A DNA stretch of 64,000 bases from Sphingobacterium thalpophilum (GTDB lineage: Bacteria > Bacteroidota > Bacteroidia > Sphingobacteriales > Sphingobacteriaceae). Shown here piece by piece: positions 53,617 to 62,696 of this stretch. The position numbers and the translations under genes are program-made. The notes under the pieces are model-generated. The model had not been told where the DNA came from. It searched no databases and saw nothing but the letters and a program-made list of their open reading frames with translations. Every line of letters starts with the position of its first letter. Within the stretch, counting starts at the first letter, position 1. The stretch is taken from the NCBI RefSeq assembly GCF_901482695.1, contig NZ_LR590484.1, positions 248,001-312,000 on the forward strand. The letters are read 5' to 3'.

Positions 53617-55809
53617 TTAAGCAGGAACCTGCCTTGGTTTTTCGCGGTCCCAGAATCTGTGCTGTGCAATAGCTTTAATAAATTTATCGGCCAAAGCATC
53701 TGGGTTCTCTTCGACAACTATACCTTCAGCCAGCACTGTTTCCTCTGAAAATTCTTCGGGGAGTTTATCGAAAAAATAAGTAGCTTCCAACACCTGGACA
53801 GCTTCCTTATCCGCAGCAATTGCTTTGCAATGTTTAAAGGCTTCGTTGAGAAAATGAACTGCATTAGCTTCAGCTTCCAGCGTAGCCACACTATTCTTCC
53901 CGCCCGGTACATAAACGGCATCATACAACACCGATGCTCCGGTCAGAAAACTTTCCTCCACAGCTATTTTCGAATTATCCGATGCAATGATCTCACCTAA
54001 TTTAGGAGCAATGACATGAACAATACCTCCAGCTCCAGTGATCGCATCGCTAATAGCCATCAGAGAAGCCGCGTCAACGCCATCGGCCGCCAGGATAGCA
54101 ACCTTGCGGCTGACAATACTGTCTTTTATCGTATTCTTCATACTCAAAGCTTCAGACTTCCTCACCTTCCCTTCCACCTGTATAGGTTCATAATCTGCGG
54201 GATCTCCATCTGCAGGAATACTATGATTGATCGGTTTTTCGAGTTCTTGAGGGATTTGGAGGCCTAACGCAAACGCAACCCCAGCGGCCAGCCCTTTGTC
54301 GATTAAGGATAATATACCGACCATACGCTGCCGCACAGCTACGGTCTTTACCTTTCCGAGTTCAAAGCTAAACGCATCAATGATATGATTTTGCTCAGGC
54401 TCAGACTGACTATGGTAAAACAATCTTGCCTGACTGAAATGATCACGGAAGCTGTCGCTTCGTGCACGAACCTTCCTGGCATCAATACGTTCCTGATAGC
54501 TGGTAAACCCGCCCTGCGCTTCCTTTACTTGTACCGGATCATTATTGCCTAGCGAGTTAGGCCCGTAACTTGTCTTGCCTCTGTCTATCCGCTGCCGCAT
54601 AAAACCATCACGCTGGTTGTTATGGGAAGCACTGATCGGCCGATTGATTGGTATCTCATGAAAGTTAGGCCCTCCTAATCGGATCAATTGTGTATCCGTA
54701 TAAGAAAATAGCCTTCCCTGAAGTAGGGGATCGTTGGTAAAATCTATACCAGGGACAATATTTCCAATATGGAAAGCGACTTGTTCTGTCTCCGCAAAGA
54801 AATTATCAGGATTACGGTTCAGCGTCATTTTTCCGATCCGTTGAACGGGCACTAGCTCTTCTGGGATAATTTTTGTCGAGTCCAGCAGATCAAAGTCAAA
54901 CTTAAATTCATCGGCTTCAGGAACAATCTGTACTCCCAATTCATATTCTGGAAAAGCGCCACTCTCAATCGCATCCCATAAATCCCGCCGGTGGAAGTCG
55001 GGATCCTTTCCTGAGATATTCTGTGCTTCATCCCACGCAACCGAGTGTACTCCCAATAATGGTTTCCAATGGAATTTTACAAAGTTCGCTTCGCCCTTTT
55101 CGTTAATAAAACGGAATGTATGTACACCAAAGCCCTCCATCATCCGATAACTTCGCGGGATAGCTCGGTCACTCATCAACCACATGATCATATGTGCGGA
55201 CTCGGGCATCAAGGAAATAAAATCCCAGAAGGTATCATGGGCAGAAGCTGCTTGTGGAATCTCATTGTCCGGTTCAGGCTTGACAGCATGCACCAGATCA
55301 GGAAATTTCATTGCATCCTGAATAAAGAACACGGGCATATTATTACCCACTAGATCGAAATTACCCTCCTGCGTATAGAATTTAACTGCAAACCCGCGTA
55401 CATCCCGTGCCAGATCGGTAGAGCCTCTGGAGCCTGCGACAGTGGAAAAACGCACAAATACAGGCGTCTCTATTTCTGTATCGTTTAAAAATGCGGCTTT
55501 TGTCAGATGCCCAAGAGGCTTATATAGCTTGAAAACGCCATGTGCACCTGAGCCTCGGGCATGTACCACGCGCTCAGGAATACGTTCATGATCGAAATGC
55601 GTAATCTTTTCTCTAAAGATAAAGTCCTCTAATAGAGTAGCTCCGCGATCTCCAGCACGCAGCGAGTTTTGATCGTCATTTATTTTGACTCCTTGATCGG
55701 TAGTCATGTTTTCGCCGGCCGCATCCGATATATGCTGATTTAAGCTTTTGATCTTTTCGTTTTCCGGCTGTTTGGTCTGTTTCGGTTGGGTCTCTCTTTT
55801 CTTCGTCAT
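53617..55809 (-). CDS. katE: Large-subunit monofunctional catalase HPII (clade 2)
   Basis: The 730-residue protein has the catalase core with catalytic His in [14 protein letters not shown] (about 78-91), Asn in [14 protein letters not shown] (about 152) and the haem-binding Tyr segment [19 protein letters not shown] (about 362-380). A C-terminal DJ-1/PfpI-like domain (about 590-725, [15 protein letters not shown] and [10 protein letters not shown]) marks clade 2 (HPII) enzymes. It turns H2O2 into water and O2 and is a general stress enzyme. Its start is 14 nt after the ferritin-like gene, so they form an operon. Confidence 0.95.
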   Translation of the reverse strand: MTKKRETQPKQTKQPENEKIKSLNQHISDAAGENMTTDQGVKINDDQNSLRAGDRGATLLEDFIFREKITHFDHERIPERVVHARGSGAHGVFKLYKPLGHLTKAAFLNDTEIETPVFVRFSTVAGSRGSTDLARDVRGFAVKFYTQEGNFDLVGNNMPVFFIQDAMKFPDLVHAVKPEPDNEIPQAASAHDTFWDFISLMPESAHMIMWLMSDRAIPRSYRMMEGFGVHTFRFINEKGEANFVKFHWKPLLGVHSVAWDEAQNISGKDPDFHRRDLWDAIESGAFPEYELGVQIVPEADEFKFDFDLLDSTKIIPEELVPVQRIGKMTLNRNPDNFFAETEQVAFHIGNIVPGIDFTNDPLLQGRLFSYTDTQLIRLGGPNFHEIPINRPISASHNNQRDGFMRQRIDRGKTSYGPNSLGNNDPVQVKEAQGGFTSYQERIDARKVRARSDSFRDHFSQARLFYHSQSEPEQNHIIDAFSFELGKVKTVAVRQRMVGILSLIDKGLAAGVAFALGLQIPQELEKPINHSIPADGDPADYEPIQVEGKVRKSEALSMKNTIKDSIVSRKVAILAADGVDAASLMAISDAITGAGGIVHVIAPKLGEIIASDNSKIAVEESFLTGASVLYDAVYVPGGKNSVATLEAEANAVHFLNEAFKHCKAIAADKEAVQVLEATYFFDKLPEEFSEETVLAEGIVVEENPDALADKFIKAIAQHRFWDREKPRQVPA

Positions 55810-55823
55810 GATACTGTTGATAT

Positions 55824-56372
55824 TTACTCGCCTGCAGCGATATAATTAATTTCATTTTCAGCAACCTCAGTCAATAGCGCATCCGCGGTCTGTTCCTCAG
55901 TTAGTGTCTGTTTCAGTAGTACCGCCGCTTCATCTAGACCCAATGTCGTCGCCAGACGAAGCAAGCCCAAATAACTCGCTATCTCATAATGCTCGACTTT
56001 TTGTGATGCTAAAATAATCCCAGCATCCCGTGTGGCTGTCCCCGCTTCTGTACTTCCTATTACACCTTCCGCCTCCTTTGTCAATCCTTCCATAGCATCA
56101 CATTTCTTAGCCAGTGCTTCTTTGTCCAGTAATTTAAATACCTGTTCCAGTCTGGCTACATGTCCTGCAGTCTCTTTTAAATGATTTTCGATCGCTGCAG
56201 CCAACGCCGTCGACGTGGCTGCCTTTATCATTTTTGGCAACGATTTAACAAGATGATTTTCTGCCCAGTAGAGGTCCATCAGCCCATCTATAAAAAGTTC
56301 CTGAAGTGCAGGTTCAACTGTAGCTGTACCTTTCGTTTTGAACTTTGGCGTTGTTCCAGTTTCATTTTTCAT
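55824..56372 (-). CDS. DUF892 ferritin-like stress protein (YciE/YciF type)
   Basis: The 182-residue protein starts MKNETGTTPKFKTKGTATV and has the DUF892 core: LQELFIDGLMDLYWAENHLVKSLPKMIKAATS, HLKETAGHVARLEQVFKLLDKEA, KKCDAMEGLTKEAEGVI and KVEHYEIASYLGLLRLATTLGLDEAAVLL. The Glu/His pattern (E-N-H, E-x2-GH-x-x-R-L-E, E-H-Y-E) fits a four-helix ferritin-like bundle that can bind a di-metal centre. It lies directly upstream of katE. A stress or oxidative role fits the neighbourhood. Confidence 0.88.
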   Translation of the reverse strand: MKNETGTTPKFKTKGTATVEPALQELFIDGLMDLYWAENHLVKSLPKMIKAATSTALAAAIENHLKETAGHVARLEQVFKLLDKEALAKKCDAMEGLTKEAEGVIGSTEAGTATRDAGIILASQKVEHYEIASYLGLLRLATTLGLDEAAVLLKQTLTEEQTADALLTEVAENEINYIAAGE

Positions 56373-56610
56373 AATCCAACGTTTAGAAATGTTAATAACA
56401 CTAAGTTTTACTCATATTGAACAAGGGGCGTAGCCGAATCGTTTACTTTTTGTGTCGAATGTCATTCGCCTCCTCCTACACAGTTGTAAAAGTCACAGCG
56501 ATAAGGTGAAAATTATCAATAAACAAACGTACTCTTTCCGTTATCTTCCGTATTAAATGCTGATCTCATGGCTCAATATCTGTAGACATATCCTGGATAA
56601 ATTAAACTTT

Positions 56611-56856
56611 ATGGAACAATATAGATTAACAGATTGGCAAAGAATATTAATCGGCGAAGCGCCGGCCGTATTTCTCTTGGAGGTGCTCTTCCGATCACTT
56701 CTCATTTTCTTTGTGCTGCAACTCGTAATACGAGGAATGGGCAAACGTATGGCGGGACAGCTTACTATTTCAGAAATGGCGGTGATGATTACATTAGGCG
56801 CCATAATAGCAGCACCTATCCAGCTACCGGATCGTGGACTGATCCTGGGAGATTAA
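56611..56856 (+). pseudogene. Truncated DUF421 (YetF-type) membrane protein
   Basis: Codons from ATG 56611 give 81 residues with the start of a DUF421 protein: two TM helices (VFLLEVLFRSLLIFFVLQLVI; MAVMITLGAIIAAPIQL) and the signature RGMGKRMAGQLTISEMAVMITLGAIIA, then RGLILGD and a stop at 56856. Family members continue with a third TM and a cytoplasmic domain, both missing here. The stop is 5 nt before the end of the convergent DUF421 gene, as if a deletion removed the rest. The upstream frame is open to 56557 but the start at 56611 fits better. Confidence 0.7.
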
Positions 56857-56861
56857 AAAAC

Positions 56862-57542
56862 CTATACCCGTTTATTTTTGCAGGCTTTGGCCCATTGTTT
56901 CCGCTGACAGCGAGAACAGCTTACCGAATCATTTTCAAATCCGGAAATTACATACCCACAATACATGCATGCAAATGGCCCCTCAGAAGTGCGGATATCT
57001 ACGCTTTTATAAGAGGAAGGGAATAGCGGCAGGCCGTACTTAACCTCTTCGTCCGGATAGAATAACACACTTAACGTACCATCGATTTCCAAGACACCTT
57101 CTTTAACCTGTCCGAGATGTTCCACATTTAAATTTCTTAATTCCGAAAAGAACTCCATTCGGGAAAATGTATTATCATTTTCATGCTTTATATCGAATAC
57201 GCCATCCTTTACAACCGGTAGGACCTTTCCTTCCAACAACTGGGTAATCTTCTCCGATTTAGAGGTAAGCCAGGTGATTATTTTGTACACACAGATGACA
57301 CATATAAAAACAATGATCGCATAGAAAATCGGTATATCTTCCTGAAACATGGGGTCACCAGCGGCTGAACCCAAGCTTATTATAATAGCCACTTCAAAAA
57401 CCGTTAATTGGCGAACACCCCTCCTTCCGGAAAGACGTAAAATAACCAATATGATTAGAAACATGATAACTGTTCTTGCCCCGATCTCGACAAGAAAAGA
57501 CAGTTCTACACCGTCTGTAAAAATTTTCTGAAAATCAATCAT
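56862..57542 (-). CDS. DUF421 (YetF-type) membrane protein with C-terminal zinc-ribbon-like motif
   Basis: The 226-residue protein has the DUF421 arrangement: three N-terminal helices (FLVEIGARTVIMFLIILVILRL; VAIIISLGSAAGDPM; IPIFYAIIVFICVICVYKII), and the cytoplasmic YetF domain with EGKVLPVVKDGVFD and EFFSELRNLNVEHLGQVKEGVLEIDG. The tail carries two CxxC pairs, ACMYCGYVISG and SCSRCQRKQW (about 192-218), like a zinc ribbon; most family members lack it. It is convergent with a truncated paralogue. Function of the family is unknown, though YetF members are stress-linked. Confidence 0.85.
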   Translation of the reverse strand: MIDFQKIFTDGVELSFLVEIGARTVIMFLIILVILRLSGRRGVRQLTVFEVAIIISLGSAAGDPMFQEDIPIFYAIIVFICVICVYKIITWLTSKSEKITQLLEGKVLPVVKDGVFDIKHENDNTFSRMEFFSELRNLNVEHLGQVKEGVLEIDGTLSVLFYPDEEVKYGLPLFPSSYKSVDIRTSEGPFACMYCGYVISGFENDSVSCSRCQRKQWAKACKNKRV

Positions 57543-57654
57543 AAGATTCGTGTTGGACAGTCTGTCATAACAATCTTCTTTTAATACAATTAACTTCAGA
57601 AAAAGTTCCTAATCATAATAAGTCTGTATTGGCCAAAAGTGAAATAAGCTTTTT

Positions 57655-57876
57655 TTACAGGTCTGCCCAAGGGATTTCATCGATTGAAAAGTATATTGGC
57701 AAACCCCGCTCTTTTGCTAGCTTTACATCTCCATCGGCACCTTTCGAATCCCCCTCTATACGTAGCATACAGAAAGCTCATGGTCGGTCAGATCAATGCA
57801 CCTTTTAATATTATTTAAGATAGACTGGTGATCTATCATTGAACTGGAGCTGAAAGATATGTCATCGGATAGGCTA
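57655..57876 (-). pseudogene. Frameshifted remnant of a DUF4406/nucleoside-deoxyribosyltransferase-like protein
   Basis: One - strand frame (57655-57768) reads MLRIEGDSKGADGDVKLAKE and then RGLPIYFSIDEIPWADL to a stop. This is the typical end of DUF4406-like proteins (xLRIxGxSKGADxEVxLAxxxGIPVYxS). Another frame just upstream (to about 57876) reads MIDHQSILNNIKRCIDLTD and HELSVC, then stops. The two frames differ by a shift near 57768, and no N-terminal domain remains. I read it as a decayed gene; the family name is from motif memory. The rest of 57543-57924 holds no gene. Confidence 0.5.
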
Positions 57877-57924
57877 CAGGATTAGAGTCAGAATGAACAT
57901 ATTATTAAAACAAGATATGCATGA

Positions 57925-58893
57925 TTATTTTTCCCAAACTAAAGCACTTGCTCCAAGAATAGCGGCGTCAGCCTCTTCGAGCTCACTGAAGACCAGTTTA
58001 ACTTTATTTCGAAATAAAGGAAAAAGGTTTCTTTCCATATGTAATTTTGCTGGTTTTAAAATAAAATCGCCGGCCTTAATGACACCGCCAAACAGTAAAA
58101 TAGCCTCAGGAGAGGAAAACATCACAAAATTTGCCAGTGCTTCCCCCAGCTTCTGTCCTGTGTATCTGAATACTTCTATGGCGATAGGGTCCCCTTTCAA
58201 AGCGCATTCGTGTACCGTTTTGGAGTTGATAGCATCTTCAGCATAATCATTCAACATGGATTCGGGAAATTCTGCGCGCATTTTTTTTGCTGTTATCGTT
58301 ATTCCGGTCGCTGAAGCATAAGCCTCCAGACTGCCCTCTGAGCCTGTACTCCAATGTTTTCTTCCACCGGGCTTGACAATCGTATGTCCTAATTCTCCTG
58401 CAAACCCGTCATGTCCATAAATAAGCTTACCACCAGCGACAATACCGCTCCCAACTCCGGTACCTAACGTGATCATGATAAAGTCCTTCATACCACGGGC
58501 AGCACCAAACAGCATTTCACCATAAGCAGCGGCATTGGCATCATTGGTAATTGTACAAGGAATATTAAACTTGGCCGTCATGAGGTCACTAAAGTGAATT
58601 ACCCCTTTCCAGGGAAGATTGGGAGCATGGTCTATGGTCCCCGTATAATAGTTTGCATCGGGAGCACCCACCCCGATTCCGTCAAAGTTCGTTTCACCAC
58701 CGGCCATTTGAATTAACGGGTAGGCCTTTTCATAAAGCGCGTCGATAAACTCTTCGACGCTTGCATAATCGTCTGTTTTTATACTTCCTCTTTCAAGTAC
58801 TTCACCCCGATGATTGACGACACCAAATTTCGTATTGGTACCTCCGATATCTATTCCCAGTGCTACGCGTTTTGATAAATCTATTAATGACAT
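57925..58893 (-). CDS. ROK-family sugar kinase (glucokinase-like) without zinc cysteines
   Basis: The 322-residue protein has the ROK phosphate motif GIDIGGTNTKFGVVN (about 15-29), the sugar-binding ITNDANAAAYGE (about 115-126) and the adenosine motif TLGTGVGSGIV (about 139-149). Where ROK proteins normally have the zinc-binding CxCGxxGCxE motif, this one reads GGRKHWSTGSEGSLEAY (about 170-186) with no Cys, although the Glu and surrounding residues are kept. It phosphorylates a hexose, probably glucose, in the cytoplasm. It is read alone from its own promoter region. Confidence 0.85.
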   Translation of the reverse strand: MSLIDLSKRVALGIDIGGTNTKFGVVNHRGEVLERGSIKTDDYASVEEFIDALYEKAYPLIQMAGGETNFDGIGVGAPDANYYTGTIDHAPNLPWKGVIHFSDLMTAKFNIPCTITNDANAAAYGEMLFGAARGMKDFIMITLGTGVGSGIVAGGKLIYGHDGFAGELGHTIVKPGGRKHWSTGSEGSLEAYASATGITITAKKMRAEFPESMLNDYAEDAINSKTVHECALKGDPIAIEVFRYTGQKLGEALANFVMFSSPEAILLFGGVIKAGDFILKPAKLHMERNLFPLFRNKVKLVFSELEEADAAILGASALVWEK

Positions 58894-59085
58894 TGTTATT
58901 CCTTGTTTCTAAGCCTTAAATTTATAAAAAAGATATTATTTCTGAGAATTAAACGAGATAAACCCAGGAAGGAAAACCATAAATCGCCAGCCCCCTCTCG
59001 ACGGCAGAACATTTTAATAATTTTTCAAACGCTTTGCTGCTAACTGCTGTTCAATAAAAAGAACTAATTATTACATTCAGTTATT

Positions 59086-59640
59086 ATGTCTACAAACGCA
59101 TTTATTCTTGTTGCAGCCCTATTTGTTGTTTTTTACAGTTGTCATAAAGACGACAGTCCGTCGCCCCCCCATGCTTCCCTAACCGTCAGATTCAAGGATG
59201 CTTCAGATCATTATGATGCGGTATATCTGAACATACAAAAAATCTGGACACGTACCTCGTCTGGAAGTGGTACTCTCCAATCAACGACAGAACCACTCAA
59301 TATTAGTTCGATAAAGAAAGATACGGTCATTGCACAGGGAAATGTGCCAACGGGCAAAGTTCAGGAAATAATACTCGAATTAGCAAACGAAGGAAATGAA
59401 GTCTGGACAGCCGGTACGCGCCATCCCTTGAAAATTGACAAAGACAAATATATTGATGTCAAAATGGCCATAGATGCTGAGATTGGCATTAGTCAGATCA
59501 ATACGCTCTTTCTTGATTTTGATGTGTTAAAATCAATCGCAAGGACCACAGATGGACAATTCGTACTCAATCCTGTTGTAGAAGGTGTACTAATGAGAAA
59601 CGCGAATGGAGCAACCTCGCTAACATATGACGAAGAGTAA
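59086..59640 (+). CDS. DUF4382 lipoprotein
   Basis: The 184-residue protein begins MSTNAFILVAALFVVFYSCHKDD, a lipoprotein signal with lipobox FYSC (Cys about 19). The mature part has the DUF4382 pattern: ASLTVRFKDASDHYDAVYLNIQKIWTR at the start, GNVPTGKVQEIILELANEGNEVW, and INTLFLDFDVLKSIARTTDGQFVLNPVVEGV near the end. The family is a beta-sandwich of unknown role in the Bacteroidota envelope. It is transcribed divergently from the ROK kinase gene. Confidence 0.85.
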   Translation: MSTNAFILVAALFVVFYSCHKDDSPSPPHASLTVRFKDASDHYDAVYLNIQKIWTRTSSGSGTLQSTTEPLNISSIKKDTVIAQGNVPTGKVQEIILELANEGNEVWTAGTRHPLKIDKDKYIDVKMAIDAEIGISQINTLFLDFDVLKSIARTTDGQFVLNPVVEGVLMRNANGATSLTYDEE

Positions 59641-59772
59641 CGTGAGTCTGCCTAGATATCCAATAAAATCAAAAAAGCCGATTATTTTTTCAAACCATCC
59701 TTGTCTCCACAGCGTTCTACGGACGAAGATGTTACCTGAGTAACATGCAAACATGAACTTAAAAATATTGTT

Positions 59773-59949
59773 ATGGCAAAATATTCAAAAAAAGCATCAG
59801 AGAAAGTAGAAGAAACGATGCATGAGATGAAAGAAGGGAAATTAAAATCGGGTAGCGGCAAAAAAGTCACGTCGAAAAAACAAGCCGTAGCCATAGGACT
59901 TTCCGAAGCCAGAAAGGAAGGCGCTAAAGTACCTAAGAAGAAGTCCTAA
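59773..59949 (+). CDS. Small basic DUF6496 protein
   Basis: ATG 59773 to TAA 59947-59949 encodes 58 residues: MAKYSKKASEKVEETMHEMK followed by EGKLKSGSGKKVTSKKQAVA and IGLSEARKEGAKVPKKKS. This matches the small DUF6496 family, whose core is EGKLKSG-x-GKKVTs-x-KQAIAIgLSEARK. The protein is very lysine-rich with no TM segment; it may bind nucleic acid. It sits in a stress-gene block beside DUF4382 and catalase genes, as such proteins often do. It is too short to stand out as an ORF but its motif is clear. Confidence 0.85.
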   Translation: MAKYSKKASEKVEETMHEMKEGKLKSGSGKKVTSKKQAVAIGLSEARKEGAKVPKKKS

Positions 59950-59987
59950 TAGCGCCACCTATCAGTTTCTCCTAATGGCAAAATATC

Positions 59988-60338
59988 CTACATCGTCACT
60001 CTGACCGGACTTTGATCAGCTGGGGATAGAAGATAAATATTTACATTATTTCCATTTCGTTTCTTTAGGTAATATTGAATTTTAGTAGTATCTATATTTG
60101 TTGCCCCCGAGGATATCCAAATTTTTCTCTGCCCAGCTTCATCTATAGTCACGACAGTATCGTGGCCTTGCACAATGATCTGCTTTGGTCCTGGTTCCAT
60201 TATTTTCCCCCCCTCTCTGGTCAATATATGCAAGTTGCCATCTTTGTCTATTAAGTTTGTTTTTTTACTGTTACTACAAGATGCCAGAAGGGACGAACAA
60301 CATAATGTCAATATAATTATACGGGATAGTGTTTCCAT
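59988..60338 (-). CDS. Hypothetical small lipoprotein
   Basis: The 116-residue protein has a lipoprotein signal (METLSRIIILTLCCSSLLASC, lipobox LASC). The mature part is short and beta-rich: NLHILTREGGKIMEPGPKQIIVQGHDTVVTIDEAGQRKIWI, then KIQYYLKKRNGNNVNIYLLSPADQSPV. I recognise no family. It is convergent with the DUF6496 gene and divergent from the SRPBCC gene at 60563. Confidence 0.55.
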   Translation of the reverse strand: METLSRIIILTLCCSSLLASCSNSKKTNLIDKDGNLHILTREGGKIMEPGPKQIIVQGHDTVVTIDEAGQRKIWISSGATNIDTTKIQYYLKKRNGNNVNIYLLSPADQSPVRVTM

Positions 60339-60562
60339 AGCTTTAATGTCAGATTGAAAATCGAAAACAAAGATGCTGCCAAAAAGCTAATTTGACTAAG
60401 CTTTCTAAAAATTTTCCGCGTCATTCTTTGAAAGCTAGTTCTGACGAAAAAGGGGTTACTTATACAGAAGCGGCAGTGCCAACATTGATTAGCGCATCCG
60501 AAACGAAATATCAATGATATTTTTTAAAAAATAACCGTAAAAACGTAATTTTAGAGATCAGT

Positions 60563-60934
60563 ATGGTCCTTATGGAAAGAAAAATTGGTTTAACAAAAAC
60601 AGCAGGCTGGCAGTTTGGCGTCAGGAAGACTGTAAACGCGCCGTTGGAATACATTTGGAATGATATGTTTTCGGAAAATGGCCTAGCGAAATGGAACGAA
60701 GGCGTTGACACGGATTTCTCAACTTTTAAAGCGTATTCCCATGTCCGGACCAAATGGAAACTAAACAACTGGAAAAATAAAGCAACTCTTCAGATCAGAC
60801 TCGTGCAAGGACAAGCTCCCGGAAAAACAACCATTGCCGTGCATATCGATCAGCTGCTAGATGAAAATCAGCGGAGAGAGGCAAAAGAATACTGGAGCGT
60901 GATAATAACGCATATTGCTAACAATTATCGCTAG
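60563..60934 (+). CDS. SRPBCC/AHSA1-like domain protein
   Basis: The 123-residue protein has IGLTKTAGWQFGVRKTVNAPLEYIWNDMFSENGLAKWNEGVD and ends RREAKEYWSVIITHIANNY. That is the shape of an SRPBCC (START/Bet v1) domain of the AHSA1 group: a first strand with VNAPLEYIW, then the W-x-EG and the final amphipathic helix (REAKEYWSVIITHI). The second Met (60572) could also be the start. It probably binds a hydrophobic ligand. Neighbours give no pathway. Confidence 0.7.
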   Translation: MVLMERKIGLTKTAGWQFGVRKTVNAPLEYIWNDMFSENGLAKWNEGVDTDFSTFKAYSHVRTKWKLNNWKNKATLQIRLVQGQAPGKTTIAVHIDQLLDENQRREAKEYWSVIITHIANNYR

Positions 60935-61012
60935 TGTTTAACCTATCCCAGCTGGAAATTTTTGGTATACCTAAAAAGGTGATACAGCACCTTAAAGACA
61001 TAAGACGCTTGG

Positions 61013-62371
61013 CTACGATACATAAGGGTGTTGCCACGGGGCACGGTAGGACCTCCGGAGCAAGGCCGTAGCTTCTGGATCACCGATACATATCTTCCGA
61101 TGCGGATCATATTGCACAGGCCGATTCAGTTGCATAGCTAAATTAGCCAATATACAACATGCGGTGGATATATGCCCTTCTTCGATATCCGCTATCGGAA
61201 GATGGTCATTTTCTATTGCAGAGAGAAGATCTAACATATGTTGCCGCGTAGCGGGCGCTGTATGTAACTCTATGCGCGGCTCTTGCAGATCTTCTGGGAA
61301 CTTTTCTCTTTCATATACAACCTCTCCCCTTATTGGTAACCCTTCTCCCGTGGGTATATATTCGTATTTCATTACACTTCCTTTTAGCGTACCACGGTCT
61401 CCATAAATGATGAATGCCCAGGGATATTCGGGATCAGCCGCATTGCCCCAGGTCCGGTGTTGCCATATACAATTCAGCCCCTCGTATTCAAAGATCGCAG
61501 TCTGCGTGTCCGCTATGGTCGACTTCCCGTTCTTCTGTACATATATCCCTCCTGTCGCGCTAATCCTTTTTGGCCATTTCAAATGCAATAGCCAGCGGAC
61601 GGTATCAAACATATGCATACCCATATCGCCCGTAATGCCATTGCCATATTCCATAAATGTACGCCACCAGCCACCATGAGGCAGCCCGTCATATGGCCGC
61701 AATGGTGCTGGACCTGTCCACATGTCGTAATCAAGAAAATCTGGTATGGGCTGTTGCGGAGGATTACCGTTCTTTCGCATGTGATAATAACAGCACATCT
61801 CAACATGGGAAATTTTACCTAGCAGTCCTTGATCAATTACGCGCTCTTTTGCGTTTATTAGATGTGCAGTACTCCGCCGCTGTGTCCCTACCTGTACTTT
61901 CCGGTTATATTTTCGAGCACAGCTCAGTATAGCTTCGCCTTCGAGGACATCAACACTGATTGGCTTCTGTAGATAGATATGTGCACCTGAGCGCATAGCG
62001 TCGATCGCTTGCCTGGCATGCCAATGATCCGGCGTAGCAATAAGAACCAAGTCCAGTCGGTGGTCGGCAAGCATATCTCTATAATCTTGGTATAACTGTG
62101 GATGCTGGCCAGATACTTGTCTTTTACTGATGAGCTGCCCTGCCTCCTCCAGATGTTTTTCGTCTACATCACAAACCGCAACGACATCCACATCACGAAC
62201 TTGTATCAGTCTAAACAAATCGCTCTTTCCATACCAGCCAGCTCCAATAAGTCCAACTTTCATCCGCTTCGAAGGGGTAAGTGATAGACCTTTCGCTTGC
62301 AAAGCCGATAACGTAAATAATGCACCGGTGCCTTGAATAAACTTTCTACGGTTTAGATGGTTTTCAATCAT
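61013..62371 (-). CDS. Gfo/Idh/MocA-family oxidoreductase with Tat-type leader
   Basis: MIENHLNRRKFIQGTGALFTL at 62371 is a Tat-like signal (RRKFIQG); the frame is open to 62407 but that adds no useful signal. The 452-residue protein has the Rossmann motif VGLIGAGWYGKSDL, IATPDHWHARQAIDAM and LQKPISVDVLEGEAIL (Glu-Lys-Pro region), then the C-terminal domain with TGDMGMHMFDTVRWLLHL and GGIYVQKNGKSTIADTQTA. It is an NAD(P)-dependent sugar dehydrogenase/hydrolase of the exported type that Bacteroidota use on glycosides. The substrate is unknown. Confidence 0.88.
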   Translation of the reverse strand: MIENHLNRRKFIQGTGALFTLSALQAKGLSLTPSKRMKVGLIGAGWYGKSDLFRLIQVRDVDVVAVCDVDEKHLEEAGQLISKRQVSGQHPQLYQDYRDMLADHRLDLVLIATPDHWHARQAIDAMRSGAHIYLQKPISVDVLEGEAILSCARKYNRKVQVGTQRRSTAHLINAKERVIDQGLLGKISHVEMCCYYHMRKNGNPPQQPIPDFLDYDMWTGPAPLRPYDGLPHGGWWRTFMEYGNGITGDMGMHMFDTVRWLLHLKWPKRISATGGIYVQKNGKSTIADTQTAIFEYEGLNCIWQHRTWGNAADPEYPWAFIIYGDRGTLKGSVMKYEYIPTGEGLPIRGEVVYEREKFPEDLQEPRIELHTAPATRQHMLDLLSAIENDHLPIADIEEGHISTACCILANLAMQLNRPVQYDPHRKICIGDPEATALLRRSYRAPWQHPYVS

Positions 62372-62506
62372 GATAATCGGTTTTATCGTCAAGTATAAAG
62401 ACAACAATTAACGTCCAATAATGTTTAAATGCTGTGCAGCCGATCATCTGCGCTCACCATCTAATCAACATCAGCTTGTATAACTGCAGCATTCTCCATA
62501 AAAAAG

Positions 62507-62529
62507 CCCTAGAGCGGGGAACTCTAGGG
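62507..62529 (-). terminator. Intrinsic terminator for the leftward DsbD-N-like gene
   Basis: CCCTAGAG (62507-62514) pairs with CTCTAGGG (62522-62529) over a 7-nt loop. On the - strand the hairpin is followed by a T-run. It lies 170 nt after the stop of the gene at 62697. Confidence 0.7.
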
Positions 62530-62696
62530 TCTTAGCCATATATTAACCTATTTTATGAAAAGTATTTGCAGTATTAACGCAGTACTTTGTAAAATATTTT
62601 GTCTGTCTTTGAAATTTTTTAAAAAAATTAAAAATGCTGCTCAGGACTGCTTCCAAAGTTTAGATCAGACTTCAAGAACCATCCATGTGTTTCACT

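Noticed and set aside
53223..53717. 164-codon ORF on the - strand across the ankyrin gene and its terminator
   Set aside because: It runs through the shared hairpin and mirrors ankyrin repeats; the + strand frame has clear repeat units.
56524..56531. TACGTTTG on the - strand as a promoter box for the ferritin-like/katE operon
   Set aside because: The box fits TAnnTTTG but no TTG lies at the expected distance and it is about 150 nt from the start codon.
56634..57026. 130-codon + strand ORF overlapping both DUF421 genes
   Set aside because: Out of frame with the DUF421 N-terminal piece and antisense to the intact DUF421 gene; no motif.
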